The translations under genes were made by a program, and so were the position numbers. A DNA stretch of 26,201 nucleotides from Cloacibacillus sp. GTDB taxonomy: Bacteria > Synergistota > Synergistia > Synergistales > Synergistaceae. The notes under the pieces are model-generated. The model was given only the letters and a program-made list of their open reading frames with translations, ran no database searches and was not told the origin of the DNA. This document shows positions 8,867 to 16,073 of this stretch, piece by piece. Where the stretch lies: positions 4,484 through 30,684 of the forward strand of contig NZ_JAJBUX010000004.1 of assembly GCF_020860125.1 (NCBI RefSeq). The letters run 5' to 3'. Each line of letters starts with the position of its first letter. Within the stretch, counting starts at the first letter, position 1.

Positions 8867-8945
8867 CCGCACGCGGCGCGCGGAGAGTGCCGTTTTTAGA
8901 GGCGGCGTTTCTTCGGCTCCGGCGGGATTTTTAATAATAAAAACT

Positions 8946-8994
8946 ACAGACGGGCGCTCCCTAATCATGGGGAAGCTCCCGTCTGTTATTTTAT
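8946..8994. terminator. Bidirectional terminator between carB and the chromate-transporter pair
   Basis: A 9-bp perfect stem ACAGACGGG (8946-8954)/CCCGTCTGT (8978-8986) has an inner CCC/GGG stem. TATTTTAT follows on the + strand and GTTTTTATTATTAAAAATC on the minus strand, so it can end transcription from both convergent units. Confidence 0.75.
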
Positions 8995-9011
8995 CCCCGG
9001 CGCGGAGCTCT

Positions 9012-9563
9012 TTAATTTATGATAAGTCCGGCCAGTCCGGCGGCGGCGATTATCATCACCAGGTTTATCTTGTATCTTCGCGCCGCCAGCAGGGAGGCCG
9101 CAAATAGGACGAACGCGGCTTTGTCGATGGTAGCCGCGCCCGAGGCCGTCCGCGCGGCGAGCGTTGAGAGCGTGATTGTCGCGGCGGCGGATAGTATCAG
9201 CCCCGCGGAGGCCGCCTTGAGCGGGCCGAGAAGTCCCGCCGTAAGAGTAGAGGCGCGGTTTTTTATCAAAAATGAATAGAGGAGGGCGGAGATGACCACC
9301 CCCGAGACGGTGCATCCCGCGGTGGCGGTCAGCGCCCCCGCGATCCCCGCCGCCTGCACGCCGACGAAGGTGGAGGCGTTTACCGCGAGCGGGCCGGGGG
9401 TCATCTGCGAGATGGTGATTATATCGGCGAATACGCGCGCCGTTATCCAGCCGCGCCGTTCGACGATCTCCTGCTGGATCATGGGTATCACCGCGTAACC
9501 GCCGCCGACGCTGAAGAGGCCGACCTTGAAAAAGGATGCTAAAAGCTGCGCCAGCCCGCTCAT
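9012..9563 (-). CDS. Chromate transporter (CHR family), short-chain subunit 2
   Basis: A 183-residue membrane protein of the CHR (chromate ion transporter) family, which in bacteria works as a pair of half-size proteins. The family signature F-S-V-G-G-G-Y-A-V-I-P follows the first amphipathic helix. QMTPGPLAVN-ASTFVG comes next, then several Ala/Leu-rich transmembrane segments. The open frame extends far upstream, but that part is Arg-rich and is the shadow of the preceding gene. The true start is the ATG at 9563, which overlaps the stop of the upstream gene as ATGA. Physiological substrate is uncertain: many CHR proteins have no proven chromate role. Confidence 0.85.
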   Translation of the reverse strand: MSGLAQLLASFFKVGLFSVGGGYAVIPMIQQEIVERRGWITARVFADIITISQMTPGPLAVNASTFVGVQAAGIAGALTATAGCTVSGVVISALLYSFLIKNRASTLTAGLLGPLKAASAGLILSAAATITLSTLAARTASGAATIDKAAFVLFAASLLAARRYKINLVMIIAAAGLAGLIIN

Positions 9564-10129
9564 GCCGCCGCGCGCCCCGCTCTTCTGACGATTCGCAGCA
9601 GCGCCGTCAAAGCGCAGGCGGCGAGAATTATCCCCGCGCCGATCTTCAGGAAAAAACTGGCGATGAATACGGCGGGCATCATCAGCGTCAGCAGCGGCGA
9701 GCGCTCCCTTATGACCGTCCTCGATAGATCGATGACAAAGTCGGCGATGAGGGCCGCGGCTCCTGCCTGCATGCCCCTCAGCGCCGCGGCAGCGGCGGCG
9801 TTGGCGATAAAGGCCGAGTAAGAGCAAGATATCAGCGTCAAAATGATTACCGGCGGGGTCACGGCGGCTATTGCGGAGACTGCCAGACCGCATCCGCCCG
9901 CCGCGCGGTACCCCGCCAGCGCCGAGAGGTTGACGGCGATCGCCCCTGGAGCGGACTGCGCGCCGGCGGCCATCTCCATGAGTTCCTCCTCAGTGAAGAG
10001 ATTCCGCCTTTCAACAAAATATTTTCGTATCATCGGCACGACGACATAACCCCCGCCAAAGGTAAAGGCGCTGATAAAGAGATTGACGCCGGCGAGCCAG
10101 AGCAGCAGCCCGGCACGTTCTTTCGACAT
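9560..10129 (-). CDS. Chromate transporter (CHR family), short-chain subunit 1
   Basis: A 189-residue membrane protein, the first half of a two-gene CHR transporter. The signature TFGGGYVVVPMI lies at about residues 23-34. The conserved APGAIAVNLSALAGY motif follows, then five or so hydrophobic segments. The start ATG at 10129 is preceded by AAGGGGTGA with good spacing. It overlaps the next gene by 4 bases (ATGA), so the two are translationally coupled and probably form a heterodimer. It is transcribed divergently from a LysR-type regulator 105 bases away, the classic arrangement of a LysR regulator and its target. Confidence 0.87.
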   Translation of the reverse strand: MSKERAGLLLWLAGVNLFISAFTFGGGYVVVPMIRKYFVERRNLFTEEELMEMAAGAQSAPGAIAVNLSALAGYRAAGGCGLAVSAIAAVTPPVIILTLISCSYSAFIANAAAAAALRGMQAGAAALIADFVIDLSRTVIRERSPLLTLMMPAVFIASFFLKIGAGIILAACALTALLRIVRRAGRAAA

Positions 10130-10152
10130 TACGGATCACCCCTTGCCTGTCC

Positions 10153-10181
10153 TTTATACCTCTTGCGCTGTCATCTGTAAA
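10153..10181 (-). promoter_or_regulatory. Promoter of the chromate-transporter pair
   Basis: On the minus strand TTTACA (10176-10181) and TATAAA (10153-10158) lie exactly 17 bases apart, 24 bases upstream of the start codon. The intervening and flanking sequence up to 10216 is where a LysR-type operator would be expected. I do not see a convincing T-N11-A dyad that I would commit to. Confidence 0.6.
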
Positions 10182-10234
10182 AGTATATTATTTTCTGATA
10201 ACGATAAATTTAATTCATGACAAGAGGTTTGTGG

Positions 10235-11128
10235 ATGATTTCACTGCGGCATTACGAGATATTTAAAACGGTGGCGGAGACGGGGAATTTTACCAAAGCG
10301 GCCGCGAAATTATATATAACCCAGTCAGCCGTTTCCCACGCGGTACGCGAGCTCGAGGAGCGGGCGGGAACGGCGCTCTTCGACCGTCTTGCCAAACGTG
10401 TGCGGCTGACGCGGTGCGGAGAGCTTCTGCTGACGGAGCTGCTGCCGCTTCTGGCCGCCTGCGGCTCCCTTGAGGGGCGCATCTCCGGACTGGAGGGCGA
10501 GGCTCCCATCGGCGTAGTCTCCAGCATCACGATCGCCGCCTTCTGGCTTCCTGGAATATTGCGCCGGTTTGCAAAGAAGTGGCCCCGCCTGCGCGTCAAT
10601 GTCGAGGTGGTGAGCGCCGCGAACGCGGTCGAACGGCTGCGCGGCGGAGGGGCCGACCTTGCGCTTGTCGAGGGCGTTCCGCCGCAGGGGGCCTTTATCT
10701 GCAGCGCCTTCGCCGACTGCCGGCTGAAGGTAGTCTGCGCCCCGGGCTATCTCCCCGCTGGTACGCGTATGTCCGTGAAGGAGTTCTGCGCCGAGAGGCT
10801 CCTGCTGCGCGAAAAGGGCAGCGCCATCCGCGATGTGCTGGACGGCGCGCTTCTGGCGGTCGGACACGAGGCGAGGCCGCTCTGGACGAGCGTGAATTCG
10901 CTCGCGCTGATCGAGGCGGCGAAGGCCGGTCTCGGCATTGCCATCCTGCCCGGCGAGCTTCTGGAGGCCGCTCTCGCTGAAAAGAGTTTGACGGAGATCG
11001 GGGTGGAGGGCCTTTCTCTGCGCAACGGTTTTTTCTCCGTGCGGCACAGGGACAAATATTTGACGGAGCCGCTCCGAGACCTTCTTTCGCTTGTTGAGGA
11101 ACGCGGAAAATCTAAGATTTTTCCCTGA
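10235..11128 (+). CDS. LysR-family transcriptional regulator
   Basis: A 297-residue DNA-binding regulator. The N-terminal winged HTH (residues about 1-60; core NFTKAAAKLYITQSAVSHAVRELE) is textbook LysR, and a periplasmic-binding-protein-like effector domain follows (about 85-290; LALVEG..., GLGIAILPGELLE). I start it at the ATG at 10235, which has AGAGG 7 bases upstream. An in-frame ATG at 10217 has no Shine-Dalgarno and would add MTRGLW. It is divergent from the chromate-type transporter genes, so control of those genes, with an anion-like or metabolite effector, is the simplest inference. The effector is unknown. Confidence 0.92.
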   Translation: MISLRHYEIFKTVAETGNFTKAAAKLYITQSAVSHAVRELEERAGTALFDRLAKRVRLTRCGELLLTELLPLLAACGSLEGRISGLEGEAPIGVVSSITIAAFWLPGILRRFAKKWPRLRVNVEVVSAANAVERLRGGGADLALVEGVPPQGAFICSAFADCRLKVVCAPGYLPAGTRMSVKEFCAERLLLREKGSAIRDVLDGALLAVGHEARPLWTSVNSLALIEAAKAGLGIAILPGELLEAALAEKSLTEIGVEGLSLRNGFFSVRHRDKYLTEPLRDLLSLVEERGKSKIFP

Positions 11129-11134
11129 ATAAGC

Positions 11135-11159
11135 TTTTATTGTATTCAATACAATAAAA
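11135..11159. promoter_or_regulatory. 25-bp perfect palindrome upstream of the Lrp-family gene
   Basis: Arms TTTTATTGTATT (11135-11146) and AATACAATAAAA (11148-11159) are perfectly symmetrical around a single C. No U-tract follows and the stem is entirely A/T, so an operator is more likely than a terminator. Its place between the LysR gene end and the Lrp/AsnC gene start suggests autoregulation by the Lrp-type protein. The half-site ATTGTAT/ATACAAT recurs at the autotransporter promoter (3382-3401). Confidence 0.55.
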
Positions 11160-11259
11160 ATTCGCTCTTCCTATTTCCTTTTTGTTAAAAATAGCTTAAT
11201 ATATCCTTGGGTATAGCATAAAAAAGTTATTTTTAATAAGAGGGTAGGGGGAATTGTCG

Positions 11260-11739
11260 ATGTTGAGCAGTAAACTGCTTGATGATATTGGACGACAGAT
11301 TCTAAGAATACTTCAAGAAGACGGCAGGATATCTTTTAATGAGCTTGGCAGAAGGGTCGGCCTCTCGTCGCCCGCGGTCGCCGAGCGCGTGCGCCGCATG
11401 GAGGAGGCCGGAATCATCCTTGGCTACCGCGCGGTCGTCGACCAGTCGCGGGTAGGCTATCCGATAATGGCGTATATCCGTCTTTCTATTCCCGTTTCGT
11501 TCCTCGCTCAGACGGACGAGCTGGCAAAGGCCATTCCCGAAGTGCTTGAGTGCCACCACCTTACGGGCAGCGACGGCGTCATCCTCAAAGTGGTCGTCTC
11601 CTCGGTCGGCCATCTCGAGGAGGTCATCAGCCAGATGGGGAGCTGCGGCATGACGACGACGGCGATCGTCCTCTCATCGCCGGTAGTCTCGCGCCCGATA
11701 GACCCCATCAAACAGCAGACGCCGCCGGCGGCGGTCTAA
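11260..11739 (+). CDS. Lrp/AsnC-family transcriptional regulator
   Basis: A 159-residue regulator of the feast/famine (Lrp/AsnC) type, usually sensing amino acids. It has the N-terminal HTH (RISFNELGRRVGLSSPAVAERVRRMEEAGIILGY, about residues 23-56) and a C-terminal RAM/AsnC ligand-binding domain (about 65-145; HHLTGSDGVILKVVVSS). A TTG at 11254 is in frame, but the AGGGGG Shine-Dalgarno at 11246-11251 fits the ATG at 11260 (8-base spacing). The last 15 residues are Pro-rich and nonconserved. It is probably monocistronic, since a hairpin and AT-rich sequence follow before gyrA. Amino-acid catabolism genes (iorAB) lie nearby, but a regulatory link is only a guess. Confidence 0.92.
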   Translation: MLSSKLLDDIGRQILRILQEDGRISFNELGRRVGLSSPAVAERVRRMEEAGIILGYRAVVDQSRVGYPIMAYIRLSIPVSFLAQTDELAKAIPEVLECHHLTGSDGVILKVVVSSVGHLEEVISQMGSCGMTTTAIVLSSPVVSRPIDPIKQQTPPAAV

Positions 11740-11780
11740 GAGGTTTCAAGGGGTAGAATTAGTCTGTTCCCGATTTTTTC

Positions 11781-11809
11781 TTACATTAAACCCCGTCTTA
11801 TGGTAAAAT
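11781..11809 (+). promoter_or_regulatory. Sigma70-like promoter between the Lrp gene and gyrA
   Basis: TTACAT (11781-11786) and TAAAAT (11804-11809) are 17 bases apart. A transcript from about 11816 would begin with the 11824-11847 hairpin and contain the long inverted-repeat rod (11881-11980). It may serve an RNA gene or give gyrA a second, long leader. Confidence 0.4.
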
Positions 11810-11823
11810 ATATAAGCTGAATT

Positions 11824-11847
11824 AAAAGCGGCGAATATCGCCGCTTT
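11824..11847 (+). terminator. Hairpin after the Lrp-family gene, possible terminator
   Basis: AAAGCGGCGA and TCGCCGCTTT form a 10-bp perfect stem around a three-base ATA loop. The following sequence (ATTGTT) is only weakly U-rich, so termination would be inefficient. Confidence 0.45.
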
Positions 11848-11880
11848 ATTGTTGGAAAATATTTAAGGGTTTCGCTGATT

Positions 11881-11980
11881 ATACGCGCCAGCCGCGAACA
11901 TGCCGGGCCTGATTGGAGAGACGGGATGTTCTCTCCCGCTTACAGGCCGCAGGCTGGAGACACCGCGGGCGCTGGCGTAT
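11881..11980 (+). ncRNA. Rod-like structured segment, possible RNA
   Basis: Nested complementarity spans 100 bases. ATACGC (11881-11886) pairs with GCGTAT (11975-11980), then CAGC with GCTG. CGCG (11893-11896) pairs with CGCG (11964-11967), GGCCTG (11906-11911) with CAGGCC (11943-11948), and GGAGAGA (11915-11921) with TCTCTCC (11930-11936) around an 8-base loop. A large asymmetric internal loop (about 9 and 15 bases) sits in the middle. It lies upstream of the gyrA promoter and is not coding. The shape is reminiscent of a short 6S-like rod but I cannot assign a family; a repeat element is an alternative. The strand is assumed from the 11781-11809 promoter. Confidence 0.35.
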
Positions 11981-12019
11981 TGGCTTTATCATATGTTTAT
12001 GATTTAATCAGAATCCTTA

Positions 12020-12047
12020 ATGACAACTTACTGCTTTACGGCATAAT
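12020..12047 (+). promoter_or_regulatory. gyrA promoter
   Basis: ATGACA (12020-12025) and CATAAT (12042-12047) are separated by 16 bases, placing the start near 12054 and a short leader before the GGAGG (12072-12076) of gyrA. Confidence 0.55.
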
Positions 12048-12083
12048 CAACGCTTTCACATAGAGCGCCTCGGAGGTATATAT

Positions 12084-14537
12084 ATGGATCACAACACAAA
12101 GCAGGGCAACCTTTTTGAAATCAACAAGGTTATAACTCTGCCGCTGGAAGAAGAGATAAAGCAAAGTTATCTCAATTACGCGATGAGCGTCATCGTCGGC
12201 CGCGCCCTCCCAGACGCGCGCGACGGCCTGAAACCGGTACAAAGAAGAATACTCTACGCAATGCTTGAGCTGGGCGTGCGTCATAACCAGGCGTTTAAGA
12301 AGTCGGCGCGTATCGTCGGCGAAACGATGGGTAAATACCATCCCCATGGAGATTCGGCGATATACGATACGATGGCCCGCCTATCGCAGGACTTCAGCAT
12401 GCGCTACCAGCTGGTCGACGGTCAGGGAAACTTTGGCTCCATAGACGGCGATCCCCCCGCGGCGATGCGTTACACAGAGGCGCGCCTGCACTCCCTCGGC
12501 GAGGAGATGCTGACTGATATCAATGAGGAGACGGTTGACTGGGGGCCTAACTTTGACGAGTCTCTTGAAGAGCCGCTCGTCCTTCCCTCACGCATTCCGA
12601 ACCTGCTTGTAAACGGCAGCACCGGCATCGCCGTCGGCATGGCGACCAACATGGCGCCGCATAACCTCGGCGAGGCCATAGATGTCTGCTGCGCGATCCT
12701 CGACAACCCCGAGGTGGAGCTTGGCGAGCTTATGGCTCTCATGCCAGGCCCCGACTTCCCGACGGGAGGCATAATCCTCGGACGCGAAGGAATCATCGAC
12801 GCCTACCGCACCGGACGCGGAAGGCTTGTCGTCCGCGGGCGCGTTGATATTGAGGATGGCCGCAAGGGAAGACGCTCGATCATCATCAGCGAGATACCAT
12901 ACATGGTCAATAAGACCAATTTCATAGAGACGATCGCCAAGGGCGTACAGAGCGGCATGATAGACGGCATCTCCGACCTCCGCGACGAATCCGACCGCAA
13001 CGGGATGCGCATCGTCGTTGAGCTCCAGCGCGACGCCGACCCGAACCTTGTGCTGCGCCAGCTTTATACGCGTACGCAGCTGCAAAGCACCTTTGGCGTG
13101 ATAAACCTCGCGATCGTCAACGGCGAGACGAGAGAGCTGCCGCTCAAAGAGCTTGTGCAGATATTCCTCGACCACCGCCGCGAAGTGGTACGCAGGCGCA
13201 CCGAATTCCGCCTCCGCAAGGCGGAGGACCGCCGCCACATCGTTGAAGGCCTGCTGCGCGCCCTTGACGTCATCGATCAGGTCATCCACATCATCAGGAG
13301 TTCAGATACGGCGCTGACGGCGAGGAACAACCTCATCGAGGAGCTTGGCTTTACCGAGATCCAGGCGCAGGCGATACTTGACATGCGCCTCCAGCGCCTC
13401 ACCGGGCTGGAACGTGAAAAGCTCGACACCGAACTGGCCCAGCTGCTCATGGATATCGAACGCTACAACAGTATATTGTCCAGCCACCTGATCCTTGACT
13501 CCGTCGTCAAGGACGAGCTGATGGAAATAAGAAGAAACTACAGCGACAAGCGCCGCACCGATATCGAAAACGCCGTCGACGAGGTCGCCGACGAGGACCT
13601 CATCCCCGAGGAGGATATAGTGGTCGCCCTTTCACGCGACGGCTACATCCGCCGTATGCCGCTGCAGGACTACCGTGTGCAGCAGCGCGGAGGCAAAGGG
13701 GTCAAGGGCGTCGCCACAAAGGCGGAGGACGAAATAGCGATCATCGCCACCACCACGACGCACAGGACACTTTATCTCTTCACGAACAAAGGGCGCGTCT
13801 TCGGCGTGCGCGGCTTCTCGCTGCCGGAGCCCAAAACCGGCAAAGGCAAGCTGGTGGGGACGATAATCACCCTCGAAAAAGAAGAGAAGGTCGTCGCGAT
13901 AAAGGACAGCCATCTTGACGGGGCCAAGTTTATCTTCTTCGTCACGAAACAGGGAACGGCGAAGAGACTGCCCGTCGAGGAACTTGACGGACTCACTAGG
14001 GCCGGACGCCGGGTGCTCGGGCTCACCGAGGGCGACGACATCGCCCGCGTCCGCACTACCAGCGGTACGGACGATCTGCTGCTCACCACGGCGCTGGGAC
14101 AGACGCTGCGCGTCAGCGAAGAGGAGTTCCGCCCGCTTGGCCGTCAGGCCCAGGGTGTGCGCGGCATACGTCTTGACGACGGCGACAGCGTAGTCGGCTG
14201 CGACGTGGTCGGCGACGGCCGCCAGGTGCTCTTCATCAGCGCGCATGGTATTGGAAAACGCACCGCTTACGACGAATTCACCCAGCACCACCGCGCCGGT
14301 TACGGCGTGCGCGCGATGAAGCTCTCAGAGAAGACCGGCGAGCTCGTCGGCGCCTGGGGCGTCCAGGAGGATGAAGAGATCATCGTCATCAGCAGCAAGG
14401 GACGCATGGTGCGCATCGGGGCGCAGGAGATATCGACCCTCTCCCGCACGGCTACCGGCTATATGATCGTGACGCTCGACGAGGGCGACACGGTGGCGGA
14501 TATCAGCATCGTCCGCAAAGACGACGAAGAGGAATAA
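12084..14537 (+). CDS. gyrA: DNA gyrase subunit A
   Basis: The breakage-reunion subunit of type II topoisomerase, which with GyrB introduces negative supercoils. It has 817 residues, a normal length. The catalytic tyrosine is Y130 in AAMRYTEAR. The quinolone-resistance region KYHPHGDSAIYD (residues 84-95) keeps Ser91 and Asp95, equivalent to E. coli S83 and D87, so no target-site resistance change is visible. The GyrA-box QQRGGKG (533-539) marks the start of the DNA-wrapping C-terminal pinwheel and distinguishes it from ParC. The tail is acidic (KDDEEE). GGAGG lies 7 bases before the ATG. It is the first gene of an operon with psd and pssA; psd starts 3 bases after the stop. Confidence 0.97.
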   Translation: MDHNTKQGNLFEINKVITLPLEEEIKQSYLNYAMSVIVGRALPDARDGLKPVQRRILYAMLELGVRHNQAFKKSARIVGETMGKYHPHGDSAIYDTMARLSQDFSMRYQLVDGQGNFGSIDGDPPAAMRYTEARLHSLGEEMLTDINEETVDWGPNFDESLEEPLVLPSRIPNLLVNGSTGIAVGMATNMAPHNLGEAIDVCCAILDNPEVELGELMALMPGPDFPTGGIILGREGIIDAYRTGRGRLVVRGRVDIEDGRKGRRSIIISEIPYMVNKTNFIETIAKGVQSGMIDGISDLRDESDRNGMRIVVELQRDADPNLVLRQLYTRTQLQSTFGVINLAIVNGETRELPLKELVQIFLDHRREVVRRRTEFRLRKAEDRRHIVEGLLRALDVIDQVIHIIRSSDTALTARNNLIEELGFTEIQAQAILDMRLQRLTGLEREKLDTELAQLLMDIERYNSILSSHLILDSVVKDELMEIRRNYSDKRRTDIENAVDEVADEDLIPEEDIVVALSRDGYIRRMPLQDYRVQQRGGKGVKGVATKAEDEIAIIATTTTHRTLYLFTNKGRVFGVRGFSLPEPKTGKGKLVGTIITLEKEEKVVAIKDSHLDGAKFIFFVTKQGTAKRLPVEELDGLTRAGRRVLGLTEGDDIARVRTTSGTDDLLLTTALGQTLRVSEEEFRPLGRQAQGVRGIRLDDGDSVVGCDVVGDGRQVLFISAHGIGKRTAYDEFTQHHRAGYGVRAMKLSEKTGELVGAWGVQEDEEIIVISSKGRMVRIGAQEISTLSRTATGYMIVTLDEGDTVADISIVRKDDEEE

Positions 14538-14540
14538 CGG

Positions 14541-15167
14541 ATGAAGTTTGCCCGTGACGGCTACCCGTCAATAGCGGCGCTGATCTTCATGATGGCGGGG
14601 GGATGGCTCATATCCCCCTGGATATCCGCCTGCCTCTTCGTTCCCTTCTGCATCGTCGTTTGGTTTTTCCGTGACCCGGAGCGCGCGCCTGAGCGCCCCC
14701 TGGAACACGGAGACTTCCTCAGTCCGGCGGACGGCAAGGTCGTCGAGATAGAAGAGGCCGAACACGAATACATCGGGCGCGCGGTCAAGATCGGCATATT
14801 CATGAACGCCTTCAACGTTCATGTCAACCGCTTTCCGGTAACCGGCAGGGTGAAATATATAAAATACGTCCCCGGTAAAAAATGGTTCGCCTTCGCTCCA
14901 AAGGCCTCAGAGATAAATGAGCGTTTATACGTAGGGGCGGAGTCGGAATACGGGCGCTTTCTTCTCGTGCAGATCGCGGGTATACTGGCGCGAAGGATAG
15001 TACAGCGCGTTCGCATGGACGACGTAGTGCCAATCGGCGGCAGATATGGTATGATAAAGCTGGGATCGAAGGTCGATATATACCTTCCCCCTGAAATTAT
15101 GCCTAATGTTAAGATCGGTGACGAAGTGCTGGCCGGGCACAGTATAATAGGAGTGTGCAAAAAATGA
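14541..15167 (+). CDS. psd: Phosphatidylserine decarboxylase proenzyme (short, PSD-A type)
   Basis: Converts phosphatidylserine to phosphatidylethanolamine at the membrane. The 208-residue proenzyme starts with hydrophobic segments (about 8-42). It carries FRDPER (43-48), SPADGKVVEI (61-70) and NVHVNRFPVTG, all hallmarks of the short PSD class. The self-cleavage site is in RYGMIKLGSKVD, between Gly175 and Ser176, where Ser becomes the pyruvoyl group of the alpha chain. It lies 3 bases after gyrA and overlaps pssA by 4 bases (ATGA), so it is translationally coupled to the enzyme that makes its substrate. Confidence 0.95.
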   Translation: MKFARDGYPSIAALIFMMAGGWLISPWISACLFVPFCIVVWFFRDPERAPERPLEHGDFLSPADGKVVEIEEAEHEYIGRAVKIGIFMNAFNVHVNRFPVTGRVKYIKYVPGKKWFAFAPKASEINERLYVGAESEYGRFLLVQIAGILARRIVQRVRMDDVVPIGGRYGMIKLGSKVDIYLPPEIMPNVKIGDEVLAGHSIIGVCKK

Positions 15168-15907
15168 GAAAAGTAGACAGAAGAGTGAGGAACATCCCCA
15201 TCAAGACGATAATCCCGAATATGATAACCAGCGGAAGCGTATTCTGCGGAGTATCGTCGCTGATACTCACCGCGCATGAGCGCTTTATTCCGGCTGCTCT
15301 TCTGATCTGTTTCGCGGTATTCTTCGACGTCATGGACGGCCGCGTCGCCCGCAGCCTCGGCGGCAGCAGCGCCTTCGGCGAAGAACTCGACAGCCTCGCG
15401 GACGCGATCAGCTTCGGCGTCGCCCCCGCCTTCCTCATCTACAACGCCTATATCGGCGTCGAGAGCGGGATATGGGGCCCTCTGACGGCCTCCTTCTTCG
15501 CCCTCTGCGGCGTTCTGCGCCTTGCGCGCTTCAATGTCACCCACGTTCCGGCGGGACCCTTCCAGGGGCTGCCGATTCCGGCCGGCGGACTGGCGCTCGC
15601 CTCGGTCGTCATCGCGCGCATGCCGATTACGCCGCTCGTCGCGATGTCGGCGATGTGCTTCGTCGGCGCGCTTATGGTGAGTTCCGTGCCCTACTGCAAC
15701 GCGAAGAAGCTCAAGAAAACGAACGTCAGCCGCGCCAAACTGTACGGTCTTATGACGTTTATCGCGCTCTGTTTCTTTATTTTGAGAGAAAAGGCTTTCC
15801 TTGCCGTAGCGGTAATGTATATAATAAGCGGGTTGGTGAAGTTTGACGGAGCGGAGTGGATAATGCTCCACCCGGAGGATGAGCGTTCGGCTCACGAGAA
15901 AGACTAG
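15164..15907 (+). CDS. pssA: CDP-diacylglycerol-serine O-phosphatidyltransferase
   Basis: Makes phosphatidylserine from CDP-diacylglycerol and serine, one step before Psd. The integral membrane protein has 247 residues. The CDP-alcohol phosphatidyltransferase motif D-x2-D-G-x2-A-R-x8-G-x3-D-x3-D is complete (D55, D58, G59, A62, R63, G72, D76, D80), and about six hydrophobic helices follow. The frame extends to a GTG at 15155, but AGGAG (15149-15153) is spaced for the ATG at 15164, whose ATGA overlaps the psd stop. A strong terminator follows. Confidence 0.95.
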   Translation: MRKVDRRVRNIPIKTIIPNMITSGSVFCGVSSLILTAHERFIPAALLICFAVFFDVMDGRVARSLGGSSAFGEELDSLADAISFGVAPAFLIYNAYIGVESGIWGPLTASFFALCGVLRLARFNVTHVPAGPFQGLPIPAGGLALASVVIARMPITPLVAMSAMCFVGALMVSSVPYCNAKKLKKTNVSRAKLYGLMTFIALCFFILREKAFLAVAVMYIISGLVKFDGAEWIMLHPEDERSAHEKD

Positions 15908-15938
15908 ACGCTTATAACCTTTGTCTGGATATCATTCT

Positions 15939-15971
15939 CCCGGCTTCGCCTCAGGCGGAGCCGGGGTTTTT
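15939..15971 (+). terminator. Terminator of the gyrA-psd-pssA operon
   Basis: CCCGGCTTCGCC (15939-15950) pairs with GGCGGAGCCGGG (15954-15965), a 12-bp stem with one G-T wobble and a three-base loop. TTTTT follows within two bases. Confidence 0.85.
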
Positions 15972-16073
15972 AATAACGCCGCGCCCGCGTATCTTTGACG
16001 TGGTGGCGTTGTGTGGTTTAGCTGGGTTTTAAACGGTAATGATTTTATCGTACGTTTATAAGGGGGAAATCTG

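Noticed and set aside
9564..9893. N-terminal extension of the second chromate-transporter frame
   Set aside because: The sequence is Arg-rich and out of frame with the real upstream subunit; the family's first helix starts at the ATG at 9563, which overlaps the upstream stop as ATGA.
11881..11980. Glycine riboswitch or tRNA suggested by GGAGAGA
   Set aside because: GGAGAG here simply pairs with CTCTCC in a hairpin; the other conserved glycine-aptamer blocks and any T-loop motif are missing.
12335..12370. Quinolone-resistance mutation in gyrA
   Set aside because: Ser91 and Asp95 (E. coli S83/D87 equivalents) are the susceptible residues.
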